64,000 nt of DNA from positions 10,139,226 through 10,203,225 of the forward strand of contig NC_087074.1 in NCBI RefSeq assembly GCF_026151205.1, written 5' to 3'. Each line of letters starts with the position of its first letter. The first letter of the stretch is position 1. Under the pieces are notes generated by a model. It searched no databases and was not told the DNA's origin. It worked only from the letters and a program-made list of their open reading frames with translations. Below are positions 1 to 12,245 of this stretch, piece after piece. Position numbers and translations under genes: made by a program. The DNA comes from Bolinopsis microptera. Lineage: Eukaryota; Ctenophora; Tentaculata; Lobata; Bolinopsidae.

Positions 1-43
1 ATTAATAAGACGAATTGATTGTTAATACTAACAAATATTTCAG

Positions 44-3000
44 TGACAAATCAGAAGACGCCCGCTTGTACTACAAGATATTCAGCGACATGGGACGGCA
101 GGGTGAACTGTACAACTACTATCACCGAACACACAAGACAAACTCACAGAAACAGTTCAACATGTTGAGAACTAGTGGTAGTGTTGATACCTGGTTACAT
201 GGCTTTTATTCCTCTGTTTTGGAGCTCTTTCACGCCCAGGTCAGTGCTCAATTGCAATTCAATCTAACTCTACTGAGCTGAGGTGACTAGTTTGGTGTGA
301 CGGCTAAAAACGGCTAAAACCATCAGCATTTTGCCAGAATGAAGTCTGGTATCCTCGTGGCTCGTCAGATTTCAGGTTAATTTCCGCGAAGCAACCTGAT
401 CGTGTTTTTGTGTAACTCGCTCTAACCCTAATGACTTCAGTTATCGTGGACGAGTGGGATATACACAAACCACACAGCGGTGGTGTTATCTCTGGTAACA
501 CTTTGTTTAGATAACACTGATCTACAACACGAGATCAGTAACTTCCTGTCTGACTCTCAAACTCCAGTACTCGCTCTCACTACCTTACTCGATATTGTGT
601 ACAGGTTTGTGCAGTCTTAAAATATTTTATACTCTTATATTTTATTCCACTTAGGAGAATGGCGCGAGTTTTGGCCCTGATAAAACTAATTGGCACTGCG
701 GACGCCGGTCGGGACTATCATTGTCATGAATGTTGTAACTAAGAATTCCCTGCTATTGTATTTCAATAAACCGTATCAAATAATAATTATAAAAGTATTT
801 ATCTTCAATCTTACCTGAGTTTCCCCAACATCAGATTTGCCAACTCCTTAGGACGTGAACTAACAGAGGTTGATAACGAAATAACAGAAAAACTAGGAAG
901 ATCCATCATATCTCCTTACATCAGACATTTAACTTCTCTTGGTGACAAAGTAAAGTCATCCCTGTTGCGAGATGTGCACTCTCTAGCGATGGTACGGTCA
1001 ATTATCTTTATCAGTCTTATTGGTCTTTATCAGTCTTATTGGTCTTTATAAGTCTTATTGGTCTTTATCAGTCTTCTTTCGCACCCGTTCTCCAAGATAA
1101 CTTACAATTTCTTTATTTTTGGTAGTTCCTATTACTTGAAACGGCCAAGATTTTTCGAAACTTTATTTTTACTAATATTCATTCGTTTAGGTTATAATTT
1201 TCAAATAGGAATAATTTCAGAGGGTAAAGCGAACAAGCTCAGATTCAGTCTCAGAATTACACTCTAGTACTAAACGTGTAGTGGCACATGTTAAAGATTG
1301 CATACCCCAATGTTTGAATCTGACCAATGGTTACACTCTTGTAGATGTGGTGTCAGCTATTGAGTTCTACTTCGATCTACTCGTGGAAAAAATAAACAGT
1401 TTCATCAGGTTTGTCAGATAATTCTAAGCGATGTTATCTATTTTATATTACCCACTCTGCGAAAATTCTAAGCAAAATCTTTATTGAAACCTAAAAATAA
1501 GGTCGCGCGGGTATTTAGGAGTTGACCGCACTCCATGGATCATCAGCCGGGTAAGATCCGCGGCAGTGGGACCCTTCTTTCTGTGGGATCCTGTTACTTC
1601 AAAGGATCGAACAGAGAGAAGGGCTGGCACGAAGAACAGATAGTGAAACTATTTGTTCCCCCCACTGAGGCGCAAGCAAGGGTTGTTGCCTGGCCTTTTT
1701 TAAAATCCTCAACGTGGTAGATAAAATCCAAGTCTTGGTTGCTAAAATCGTGATAAAAATCTTGAGCTAAAACCTCAGATTACAGGATGAGATCCGATAA
1801 ATCGGAGGCTCATGCTCCTAACTTCGATCGGTTGCACATTAATGATGCAGGGCAGTGATACCGACTGCGTTGGCTTGGGTGCAGGCGGAGCTGCAGTGAG
1901 GAGTTCTGGTTTCGCCAGGATCACTTCTTTGTTAACAGGTTGGACCACTTGAGCAGATTGCAACTCATCTGTTTGAGTCCTGGTATCCGCTGTCTGCAGC
2001 TCTGGCGTGGTTGCAGCGTCCGCCACCACAATTCTTTTGGGCATTCTTTTCTCTGCTGCCCTTTCCAATGTGCTGATTTTCTGGTCCAAATATTCAGCGA
2101 ACTCATCGTTCGCCAAATTGCTGGTCAGTTCGTAGCTGGCCATTCGACTTTCCACGTCCTCGAGAGCAGTGTCGACTGCTCGTTTGCTGGAACGGGCCCA
2201 GAAAACTCCGATAATACCGCCAAGGATGACGGCTAGTAGTAAGCCAAAGCTTACCAACAAAAGGATTTCTTCGAAGATCATCCTTTCTTTGTCTTTTGAA
2301 GAAGGTAAATCAGTATTAATTCAAGATGATGATATTGTTGAAGGAATACTGGCAGAAAGTTAATCTGTTGTCACAGTATTTATACACAAATCCAGCACGT
2401 GCAAGTTCCAAGTCAGTTGCGCGTGCAAATTGACTTTATCGAGGGGGTTGGTATGGTAACAAGAATCTCGGCTACTGTGTGAGCATGGTTGGTCTGTTTG
2501 ACCTGGGAAAGGGAGGGTAGCAAACAGATAGATGTAAATCCACATCTAGGCCTGTGACAATCACGTATGACTTGTTGGTTTGCGTAACGCGCGGTGACAA
2601 TATCTTGGCGCGAAAAATCATACAAAACACTTTGAAGATACTTTTAGCGCGCACGTACTGCCGCTTTGTGTCTGAAGTTAACCAAATGTACCTCAGGGAA
2701 ATGAGGGCCGCGTTTGGAGTGGAGGCCGGATCACAGTCGATGTTCCAAGAAGACCATTGGGTCGGGTTCCAGTCATGCTTCAAACTATTCCAAATCTTAG
2801 GTACGTCTGAAACTGCAGTTGTGAAATGAGACAACACCGTAGTTGGTGATTGTAATTCAGTTTAGTGAATCGCTTGTCTGTGGCCCTTCAAGCAGTGGCT
2901 CCGGTCGGTTAACGTGTCTCGTGTTTTGGGTCGTTTAATTCTTCTAAGATATTAACAGTATAAATGCAGTAAACTTTACATTTGTTAGTCGATTTATGGA

Positions 3001-4313
3001 CAAATAGAAAAGTCAATTTAAGGCAAGTCGAATTATCAAGTCTTAAAAATATGATATTACATTTCAGACCTATTCAGCTACGTCTTTTTCAGGTGAATGT
3101 TACACTGATATTAAGAGCTTGGAATCGGAATGTATAGAAACGGTGAAGCAACATGTAACGAAAGGTCCTGGCTTAGTCACGAAAATTGACACTTGGCTTG
3201 AGGCAGATCCACTTAGATACGGAGCCAACAAAGCACTGCTCGACTCTCTGATTGATGGTTCGAAGATCACACTATTCGATAAAACGATGGAACTGTTTAA
3301 GAAACCAATTAACAATTGCAACAAGCTCTGTGTTGACTTTGTGTTGTTCCATGTCAAGTCCAATTTAAACGGTGTCCACTTGAGCGAAGAGTGGGTGGTC
3401 GACGAAGGAGCAGTGTTCAGTCCTTCTCCTCTGACCTACATAACAAGTCTAGGGGACTATCTGTTGTTGCTGCCCCAACAACTAGAGCCATTCTTCGCAG
3501 AAGAGAACATTCCTCTTGATACCGCTCTTATACTGGTCGACTTCACTCAGTTCCCTGGCATGGCTCAAGGTTAGTTCTGCATTTACACTTCCTTTTATTA
3601 AGAGCATGTGTAGATTTCGAAAGTGTAAATTTTCAATGTCTTAAGAATACATCTCGTATTGATATTCGATTTCACATTGAAATTCATTTCAGTATTAAGT
3701 TCATCGCACATTTTAGTTGGTTGAAAGTTGATTTATTTAAATTATAAACGTATTTCATGATTTCAGACGTGGAGGGAGATGCATTTGCTTGGTTAACATG
3801 TGTTTGTCAGAGCACACTGTTCACTATTGTTGAGATGATACTGAAGATACACCGACTATCGGGTACGTTACCTTTATCCAACTATCAAGATACTGTGAAT
3901 AAGGGTAGTCACAACTTTCAGTGAGTGATATGATCAGGAATATAAACATGCAACTTTCCCAGGAGTGGGATGTAAGCAACTTACTGCGGATGTAGCTTAT
4001 ATCAGCAATGTGATGGGAGCTCTAGAGGTCCCATTATCACGTGACATAGTGGACATATCCAGACTCCTTTCACTTCCCATAGACCAGTTAGTTCTTATAT
4101 TTAGTTTTTAGTTGTTTCTGCGTCACATTTATTATCAACAGGTTCCGTGATATAAGATATCATTGGTTGATTGTGGAAATTTGAACGAAACTCTCAATTT
4201 TTATGTCATGTTCCTTTAATATATATTCCCTCAGAATTGACAGTGCTGAAACGCAGAACATACCTAAGTACCTCCGAGGAAAGATCTCAACCATGAGGCG
4301 ACCAGCCTATTAA
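44..4313 (+). CDS. COG7: Conserved oligomeric Golgi complex subunit 7, C-terminal 532 residues (5' end off window)
   Basis: COG7 is a subunit of lobe B of the COG vesicle-tethering complex on the cytosolic face of the Golgi, needed for retrograde traffic and glycosylation. I read nine exons in one continuous phase: 44-239, 441-604, 820-991, 1221-1408, 2697-2800, 3093-3569, 3767-3862, 3963-4086, 4235-4313 (TAA at 4311). All introns are GT..AG. Family landmarks in order: YYHRTHK (exon 1), LTNGYTLVDVVSAIEFYFDL (exon 4), SMFQEDHWVGFQ (exon 5), LTYITSLGDYLLLLPQQLEPF (exon 6; quoted in part) and the C-terminus KISTMRRPAY, close to the vertebrate ending TMRSVNY. About 230 N-terminal residues lie upstream of the window. 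The 1.29-kb intron 1409-2696 carries an antisense ORF. The identity is strong from several exons; the 820 acceptor (CCTGAG) and the 2697 acceptor have weak pyrimidine tracts. Confidence 0.9.
1006..1078. repeat. 20-bp tandem repeat, about four copies, in a COG7 intron
   Basis: The unit reads close to tcttattggtctttatcag and recurs four times with few changes, just after the donor of exon 820-991. Confidence 0.7.
1775..2281 (-). CDS. Small single-pass membrane protein, antisense in a COG7 intron
   Basis: Not recognised. A 168-aa open frame on the minus strand lies wholly inside COG7 intron 1409-2696. Residues about 6-29 form one hydrophobic segment (LLLVSFGLLLAVILGGIIGV) followed by basic residues (RSSKR), suggesting an N-out/C-in or signal-anchor topology. 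Residues 36-80 are charged and helical-looking, and 85-145 are rich in T, Q, P and A and probably disordered. A perfect TATAAATA lies about 100 bp upstream of the ATG (2377-2384), and a reversed AATAAA is at 1480-1485 downstream. The combination of membrane segment, TATA box and poly(A) signal argues for a nested gene, but a chance ORF cannot be excluded without transcripts. Confidence 0.5.
   Translation of the reverse strand: MIFEEILLLVSFGLLLAVILGGIIGVFWARSSKRAVDTALEDVESRMASYELTSNLANDEFAEYLDQKISTLERAAEKRMPKRIVVADAATTPELQTADTRTQTDELQSAQVVQPVNKEVILAKPELLTAAPPAPKPTQSVSLPCIINVQPIEVRSMSLRFIGSHPVI
2377..2384 (-). promoter_or_regulatory. TATA box for the antisense intronic gene
   Basis: The minus strand reads TATAAATA, with transcription expected about 30 bp downstream near 2350 and the ATG at 2281. 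COG7 exons lie on the other strand, so this box can only serve the nested ORF. Confidence 0.45.
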
Positions 4314-4693
4314 TTAGTCAATACCATAAACGGGGCCTTTGTTGACGGGAGCATGTTTATTTTCCTAAATTAACACTAGTACTGAATGTTTAGGTTTATG
4401 CATGCTGTGAACTGTTAAGTTGTTATTTTGAATTCTAAACCTTTAACTGAAATTGTAAATTTGTTCTGGCAGGCAGTGAGCTTTGAGAATGTTTTGAATG
4501 TTTAATTATTTTTGCATGCTGTTAAATTATTTGTTATTGCTAATTCTATGTTTATGATGTAATTTTAATTTCAGATTTAAAATGATCATCACGAGAGTTA
4601 ACTCATTATACGCGTTCATTTTTAACTTCAATGTTGTTATAGTTATTTGTGATTCTAGTTTCTTTACATTTTTAATCGCAATTATCATGTAGG
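4314..4693. other. COG7-RPL23A intergenic spacer
   Basis: 380 bp of AT-rich sequence with no ORF or repeat. No AATAAA was seen after COG7. Just before RPL23A the sequence reads tcatgtagG-ATG, so a splice acceptor (5'UTR intron or trans-splice site) could abut the start codon. Confidence 0.6.
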
Positions 4694-5591
<898 letters not shown>

Positions 5592-5822
5592 ATTATTCTT
5601 GACATTTTTTATCTATGACAATTTTGTTTCACTGTTTTACAAGTTCTGTATATGCCCATTGCCCAACTTATGAGACCTTATGTATTTTTCCAGACATCAT
5701 CTCAATACTTCCTGAAAATTTCATGGATTCATTTCCGCTTGGTTATGTTTTAATTTTTTACATCATTGAATTTAAAAATTTAAAAGAGTAATATTTTCTA
5801 ACGTCAATACTTATTAGAAGCC

Positions 5823-7443
5823 ATGGGGTTCGTCAAGGTTGTTAAGAACAAGCCATACTTCAAGCGGTTCCAGGTTAAATACAGGAGACGAAGGGAGGGT
5901 AAGACCGATTACTTCGCCAGAAAGAGGCTCATAATCCAGAACAAGAACAAATACAACACCCCCAAATACAGGCTGATTGTTAGGTTTACCAACAAAGTTA
6001 TCATCGCTCAGGTCGCTTATGCTACCATCGAGGGAGATAAGGTCAGTCTAGCTTCTTTTTGGCCCACTTTTCCCAAATTTTGCTCCACCATTTACAGAAT
6101 TCTTGGTAAAAAATCAATGCTCTAACGCATTATTCTTAGTTTCGTGATCCAAAACGTTGTCACAATTATAAAGATGAATTATCAAATAATGAAAGTGTGA
6201 AAACTATAGAATTTAGAAAGTTGACTGTTCATATCTTTACAGATTGTGTGTGACGCCAGAAGTTCCGAGCTGCCCAGATACGGAATCAAGGCTGGTCTGA
6301 CCAACTACCCTGCTTCATACGCTGTAGGACTCCTCCTCGCCAGGAGACTTAACCAGAAATACGGACTCGATGAGACTTACACTGGTTAGGAATGTTTATT
6401 GCTATCATTAGTTCATCTGTTGATTGCTTTCATTACTAATGAATATTTATGGAATGTTACTGACAACAAAATATTGTTGAAGCCTTTTGAATCGAAAAAC
6501 CTTTCGATTGCAAATTTACTGTTCCGCGGATAGCGATGTTACTGCTATATCTTCTTTGAACAAGATGTCTACAGGTGTGGAGGCTGTTGACGGAGAAGAG
6601 TACTTCGTTGAGAAGGAGGGAGAGAGGGGAGCATTCTACTGTGTCCTCGACACTGGTCTCTCCAAGACCTCCTCCGGAGCTAGAATCTTCGGAGTCTTGA
6701 AGGGAGCTGTTGATGGTGGTCTCGATATCCCTCATTCCTCAAAACGATTCCCCGGATACAACATGGAGAGCGGTGAGTGTGATGGAGCGGTATTAGTGTG
6801 ATAGAGCAGTATTAATGTGATGTTGTGGTAAAACGCAGCTCATTTGATCCGTGTACTAGGTTTCCGTTCGCAGCAATGAGACCGATATTGATGTCTGGTT
6901 ATAATGTTTTTTTTCTATAGAATATTTGCAATCACCCAATCATGTAACATAGTTATAGCATTTCACCGTGTCTGCTCCCCAGGTGACTACGATGCCGGCG
7001 CCCACAGAGCCAGAATTCTCGGAGCTCACGTCGGCAGCTACATGCAGACCCTCCTTGACGAGGACGAAGATGCCTATAAGAGACAATTCGCCGTCTACAA
7101 GAAGGAAGGTATCATGCCAGACATGATCGAGGAAATGTACACCAAGGTAAATGCTTTGAGCCACAACCGTTCAATTCTGATCTACGTTTATGAATAATAA
7201 TTGATATGCTGTTTTTATATTGTACTGTAATACATATTCCGGACCTTTTATTGAGTGACTTTTTTGTTACATAAATAAAATTCGCAGGCACACGCTGCTA
7301 TCCGAGCCGATCCAGTGGCCTCAGCCAAGAAAGAGAAGCCAGATGATTACAAACCCAAGAGTTACAAGAGGCAGAGAATGTCCCTTCAACAACGCAAGGG
7401 AAGGGTCGCCCAACAGAAGGCTGCGTTCCTTGCGCTTCATTAA
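5823..7443 (+). CDS. RPL5: 60S ribosomal protein L5 (uL18)
   Basis: Binds 5S rRNA and, with uL5, forms the 5S RNP of the central protuberance. Five exons: 5823-6041, 6243-6384, 6575-6772, 6983-7146, 7288-7443, giving 292 aa (human 297). Diagnostic stretches are [20 protein letters not shown] at the start, [15 protein letters not shown] in exon 2, [16 protein letters not shown] and KRFPGY in exon 3, and [17 protein letters not shown] across the exon 4/5 junction. The C-terminus, [12 protein letters not shown], is a little shorter than in vertebrates. The start ATG sits six bases after an AG (ttattag-aagcc-ATG), so a 5'UTR or trans-splice acceptor is possible. Confidence 0.97.
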
Positions 7444-7653
7444 TTTTATTTGCAAAGAATTTTTTAAACTATCTGAACAAATGTGTTTTATTAGTTAATA
7501 TGTTTAAGAAAATATAGCGGGTTCCCTGTAAGCGGCTAACAGAGGGGAAAGGAGTGGTTTACAATCCGGCCAAAACCTGGCTTTAATATTAGTCAGTGTA
7601 ATGAACGCCAAGTGGGGGCACTACATTCTTGCCTCAAATTATAGTAAATTCCC

Positions 7654-8857
7654 TTACCCCTAAGTTCCATGCCCGAATTTTCACTCAAATTTTTCACCCA
7701 AATAAAATTTGCCCGAATTTTTAACCCACATTTTTCGCTTCGACTGAAATATTCGGGCTAAAAAAATTCGTGAACTTGCGCACGAATTTTTAAAATTTCA
7801 CTCAAATAATATAGTCGCTGCGGTTGTAATCAATACTATAATTGCATTTCGTTGTCCTAAATGTTTCTGGGATTACCTAACGCATATCATCATAACACTA
7901 ATGATAACAACGCTATTACACTACACATCGATTACACGATTAGCCATTTTATTGAGGAGCTGCAGTGAGTCATTTTCGGGTTCCCAAGAACCAATGTTTT
8001 ATTATCTGATATTTAGGATGACTGAGGAGGACTGAGGAAGAGGAGGAGGAGGACTGAGAAGAAGGGGGAGGAGGAAGAGGACTAAGGACGAGTAGGACTG
8101 AGGATGAGGAGGACTTAGGAGGGGAAGGACTCAGGAGGAGGAGGACGACGAGGACGACGAGGACGACGAGGACGACGAGGACGACGAGGACGAGGAGGAC
8201 AAGGAGGACTGAGAAGGAGGACGAAGGACGAGGAGGACTGAGAAGGAGGACGAAGGACGAGGAGGACTGAGAAGGAGGACGAGGAGGACTAAGGACGAGG
8301 AGGACTGAGGAAGAAGAGGAGGAGGAAGCATCTAAATGTTATTTCCACAACATTCTTGTCTGTTTTTGTTCCGTTCTTGTCCGCCCTACTTTTTGTCCGT
8401 TTTGAAAATATAGGGTACCGAACGGACAAAAACGGGCACAAAACATGATCCCCTCCCCAGTCCTTATATCTTTATATTAATTTAAGTTGGTCAAACATGT
8501 TAATTGCAAAGGAATTATTCTTGACTATGAAAGTTCAAACAACTTAATTTAGATATGTCAACCCTATTTTCTTAAATTTACACAAAAAAGTTTATAGAAA
8601 ATATATGAAGGACACTAATTTGCTTCAGCACATTGGTTGTTACACTAGTTTACTATACGTGATGTTTACGTAATTTTCATCCTAATTTAAACTTAGGTGG
8701 TCGCAGTCTCGATCTCACCCGACGCAACCGATACGCGTATCGATTTCCGCACGCAAATTATTTGGGCATGGAACATGTCACCCGAATAAATTTTTTTCAC
8801 AAATAAAATTTGCCCGAATTATTTTACCGTATTATTTGGCCATGGAACTGGGGTTAA
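7654..8857. mobile_element. TIR element of about 1.2 kb with purine-rich core
   Basis: The ends are inverted and imperfect: left reads ttacccctaagttccatgcc, right (reversed) ttaaccccagttccatggcc. Subterminal repeats of gcccgaattt/aaattcgggc occur near both ends (7670-7800 and 8760-8835). There is no ORF of note inside; the core is a GA-rich tract. No convincing target duplication was seen. Probably a non-autonomous DNA element. Confidence 0.55.
8017..8331. repeat. Purine-rich GAGGAC/GAGGA microsatellite tract
   Basis: About 310 bp, almost wholly A/G on the plus strand, built from GAGGACGAC, GAGGACTGAG and AAGGAGGAC units. The serine-rich frame on the other strand is a by-product of the repeat. 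Confidence 0.85.
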
Positions 8858-9129
8858 GTGCATATAATACAATCCGAAAGTGAAGCACGATAATTCCGAG
8901 CGGCAAGTGGCTCTCTTACTAACAAAGTATAAAGGGTCGTTCACATATTATTATTACGCCGAACGGGGAGGGGGGGTTTCCAAATGATTACGCTAGTGTA
9001 ATTTTGACACAAAAGCTATGTTTCCCATAAACAAATTGGTCAGTTAATTGATGATGGTGCGAAACCAAATTGGGGTACTGGGAGTCAAAATCGCGAATAA
9101 AATTGCAAAATCAAATTGTCTCAATCTTA

Positions 9130-9262
9130 TTGTAGGTTTACAACCTACCAGGACGCGCGCCGAGTTGGACTCGTCGACGGTCCTGGAACAGATGGAACAG
9201 ATGGAACAGATGGAACAGATATTTTACGATGGAACAGATATTTTACGAGTATCACCCGTTAA
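9130..9262 (+). mobile_element. Micro-element family R, copy R1
   Basis: Begins ttgtaggtttacaacctacc and ends tatcacccgttaa, flanked by caatctta at 9122-9129 and 9263-9270 (8-bp target duplication). It contains a gtaggttt/aacctac hairpin at its start and an internal tggaacaga expansion of about four units. It has no coding capacity. Confidence 0.8.
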
Positions 9263-9521
9263 CAATCTTAAAGTCCCATTTTCAGTTTTTGAAGATGGGA
9301 AGACCAAAATTTTACAGTAATTTGACTGATTTTTTCACCCGCACCCTGACGGATGTTACTCGTCTAAATTTCTTCTCGAAATGGTCCGATGACAAGTGCT
9401 ACGAAGTAGCGCGCGCCGGGCCAAATCATTAACAATGGTCAAACCCGCACCCAATTAGTAAGTCAACTATAAATGCCATATGACACGATTGAGATCCTGG
9501 AAGTTTGATTTCGGTCGGAGG

Positions 9522-9621
9522 TTGATTCACGATGTCAATCCTTCCCATCTCGCCGATCTGCATACGGTTGCGAGAAGCATTATTTGATGCGCGCGCGACC
9601 CAGTAGTGCATCGCGCTACAA
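9522..9621 (+). mobile_element. Micro-element family S, copy S1
   Basis: Begins ttgattcacgatgtcaatcc and ends gcatcgcgctacaa, flanked by the perfect 9-bp repeat ggtcggagg (9513-9521, 9622-9630), which is single in other satellite units. The interior holds the GC-rich gcgcgcgcgacccagtagtg. Confidence 0.85.
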
Positions 9622-9772
9622 GGTCGGAGGAAGCCCACAGCGCAGCAGAAAGCTTGTATGTCAAAATCCTGTCCCATTTTCAAATATGAAATTTTTTGAT
9701 CAACACAAATTTGAAAGATTGGATGAAAACCTTGCCTAGAAACCAAAAAGTCAGTTGATTGATGATGGTATT

Positions 9773-9866
9773 TTGTAGCGCGATGCACTACTGGGTCGCG
9801 CGCGCATCAAATAATGCTTCTCTTAAGCAGATCGGCGAGATGCGAAGGATTGACATCGTCAATCAA
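9773..9866 (-). mobile_element. Micro-element family S, copy S2
   Basis: Reverse orientation: plus strand starts ttgtagcgcgatgcactact and ends gacatcgtcaatcaa. Flanked by gatggtatt at 9764-9772 and 9867-9875, a perfect 9-bp target duplication inside the satellite unit. Confidence 0.85.
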
Positions 9867-9879
9867 GATGGTATTTAAC

Positions 9880-9968
9880 AATAACGGGTGATACTCGTAA
9901 AATATTTGTTCCAAACTCGGCGCGCGCCCTGGTTAGGTTATAGGTAGGTAGGTTATAAACCTACAAGT
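9880..9968 (-). mobile_element. Micro-element family R, copy R2 (rearranged)
   Basis: The reverse complement carries the R signature: cacccgtta end, tcgtaaaatatttgttcc, and a ggtttataacctacc start with an extra reiteration of the hairpin. No clean target duplication; the right side has duplicated ggttataaacct sequence. Confidence 0.6.
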
Positions 9969-10568
9969 ACAATGATGGGTTATAAACCTCCAATGATGGT
10001 ATGATTATGAAACCAAAAATTGAGGTACTGGGAGTAAAAATCCCGAATAAAATTGAAAAATCATATTGTCCCAATCTTTGTCCCATTTTTAGTTTTTGAA
10101 GATGAAATTTCCAGGACCGAAATTTTACAGTTTTTACCGATTTTTTCACCCGCATCCAATTAGTAAGTCAACTATAGATGCCAAATGACACGATTGATGT
10201 GCTGGAAGTTTGATTTCGGTCGGAGGAAGCCCGCACACCGCAGCAGAAAGCTTAACAAAACAAAAAGTTATATTTTCAAAATCCTGTCCCATTTTCAACA
10301 TTCAAATATGAAATTTTCTGAACCCAAATTTGACAGATTGGATGAAACTTTTGCCCAGAAACCAATAAGACAGTTAATTGATGATGGTATGAAACCAAAT
10401 TGAGGTAATGGGAATCAGGAATCAAAATCCCGAATAAAATTGCAAAATTAAATTGTCCCAATCTTTGTCCCATTTTCAGTTTTTGAAGATGAAATTTCCA
10501 GGATCGAAATTTTACAGTAATTTGACTGATTTTTTCAACCGCAACCAATTAGTAAGTCAACCATAAAT

Positions 10569-11050
10569 GGGGGGGATCCAACTACATTTTTGTACACTAA
10601 TTTAGCGTACATTTGGCAAAAATCTGATGGCCATGTACATTAATGGTCATAAAAAATGTACAAAAAATCGGAAATCCCTGGAAACGAAACAGGAAAAAAC
10701 ATATTTTGTACATGGACATTTGGCAAAAATCTGGTGACCAAACAGGAAAAAACATATTTTGTACATTTTTGTACATGTACATTTGGCAAAAATCTGGTGG
10801 CCAAACAGGAAAAAACATATTTTGTACATGGACATTTGGCAAAAATCTGGTGGCCAAACAGGAAAAAACATATTTTGTACATTTTTGTACACGTACATTT
10901 GGCAAAACTCTGGTGGACATGTACAAAAATGTTGTATCACGTTGCGACCCCCACGGTCGTTTCACTATGGTCCCCCTTTATCGTCCTGACGATACAGGCG
11001 GGTCATACAACGTATGACAACAAAAATGTAGTTGGACCCCCCCCCCCCCC
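10569..11050. mobile_element. G-capped TIR element A
   Basis: Starts with seven G then atccaactacatttttgtac, and ends with the inverse gtagttgga followed by 14 C. The interior alternates repeats built from gtacatttggcaaaaatctg and acatattttgtac, so the terminal gtac-att motif is reiterated inside. It sits between satellite units; the flanks (taagtcaaccataaat / taagtaagtcaacaatagat) are related satellite sequence, so a target duplication cannot be defined. A T-family micro-element is inserted at 10932-11020. Confidence 0.75.
10932..11020 (-). mobile_element. Micro-element family T, copy T2
   Basis: Plus strand begins ttgtatcacgttgcgaccc and ends catacaacgtatgacaa; flanked by caaaaatg at 10924-10931 and 11021-11028 (8-bp target duplication). 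Contains a hairpin atcgtc-ct-gacgat and a catac-aac-gtatg hairpin. Same family as 48976-49082 in the opposite orientation. Confidence 0.85.
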
Positions 11051-11915
11051 TAAGTAAGTCAACAATAGATAACAATTATGACACGATTGAGGTGCTGGAA
11101 GTTTGATTTCGGTCGGAGGAAGCCCACAGCAGAAAGCTTAACAAAACAAAAAGTTGTATTTTCAAAATCCTGTCCCATTTTCAAATATGAAATTTTCTGA
11201 ACACAAATTTAACAGATTGGATGAAACTTTTGCCCAGAAACCAATTAGTCAGCTAATTAATGATGGTATAAAACCAAATTGAGGTGTACTGGGAGTCAAT
11301 ATCCCGAATAAAATTGCAAAATCATATTCAATATTGTTGATTGTTATGTCCCAATATCTGTCCCATTTTCAGTTTTTGAAGATGGAATTTCCAGGACCGA
11401 CATTTTACAGTTTTTACTGATTTTTTCACCTGCAACCAATAAGTAAGTCAACAATTGATAACAAATGACACGATTGAGGTGCTGGAAGTTTGATTTCGGT
11501 CGGAGGAAGCCCACAGCAGAGCCAGAAAGCTTAACAAAACGAAAAGTTGTATTTTCAAAATCCTGTCCCATTTTCAAATATGAAATTTTCTGAACACAAA
11601 TTTGACAGATTGGATGAAACTTTTGCCCAGAAACCAATAAGACAGTTAATTGATGATGGTTTGAAACCAAATTGAGGTACTGAGCGTCAAAATCCCGAAT
11701 AAAATTGCAAAATCATATTGTCCCAATCTGTGTCCAATTTTCAGTTTTTGAAGATGAAATTTCGAGGACCGAAATTTTACAGATTTAACCGATTTTTTCA
11801 CCCGCAACCAATTAATAAGTCAACAATAGATACCAAATGGCACGATTGAGGTGCTGGAATTGTTTGATTTCGGTCGGAGGAAGCCCACAGCAGAAAGCTT
11901 AACAAAACATATAAG

Positions 11916-12245
11916 GCCTGATCAAGTAGCTTGAGCTCTGGTGAAGTCACGAGATATAGTCAGCATTCGACACGTTACGAATGTGATTACGTGACAGATG
12001 ATTTACGAAGCAAGGTCACGTGATTTGATCGGCGGTCACTGGACTTCAATCATAGACAGGCCTATAATTACTAATTTTTAAATGACCGATATCTTGATTT
12101 TTAATATGATAACAGCGTAAAGAGAATGCTTCTCGGAATCACTATCAGCACAATGAAGAGAACAAGATGCTGTTAGACTGGACCGGTAGTCCCTACGGTT
12201 TTTACGGTTTTATTATTTGGAACAAACATTTTACGTGTATGTAAT
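11916..12245. other. Spacer between satellite and element D
   Basis: 330 bp of unique-looking sequence with no ORF or repeat recognised. Confidence 0.5.

Larger units (their letters stand above)
9030..11915. repeat. Tandem satellite block, unit about 373-388 bp
   Basis: A unit containing gtaagtcaac..., gtgctggaagtttgatttcg..., cccattttcaaatatgaaat... and ttgatgatggtatgaaacc recurs; successive gtaagtcaac marks lie at about 9459, 10163, 10551, 11054, 11442 and 11815. Where no insertion intervenes the spacing is 388, 388 and 373 bp. The array is interrupted by elements R1, S1, S2, R2 and A. No coding potential is shared between units. Confidence 0.85.

Noticed and set aside
655-780. Possible extra COG7 exon after a good acceptor (ccacttag)
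   Set aside because: All frames stop early, and splicing 604 directly to 820 keeps phase and matches the family alignment.
2472-2837. 121-aa minus-strand ORF and overlapping frames
   Set aside because: They overlap a well-supported COG7 exon on the other strand and show no domain.
8131-8331. Serine-rich ORF on the minus strand
   Set aside because: It is the translation of the purine-rich microsatellite.
10597-11057. Cluster of overlapping ORFs with repeated FGKNL and FFPVW motifs
   Set aside because: Translations of the internal repeats of element A; different frames are equally open and no family resemblance is seen.
11236-11290. Hammerhead-like TTGATGATGGTATGAAACC in the satellite unit
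   Set aside because: Position 3 is T, the six bases between GATGA and GAAA cannot form stem II, and no UH cleavage site follows a stem III.
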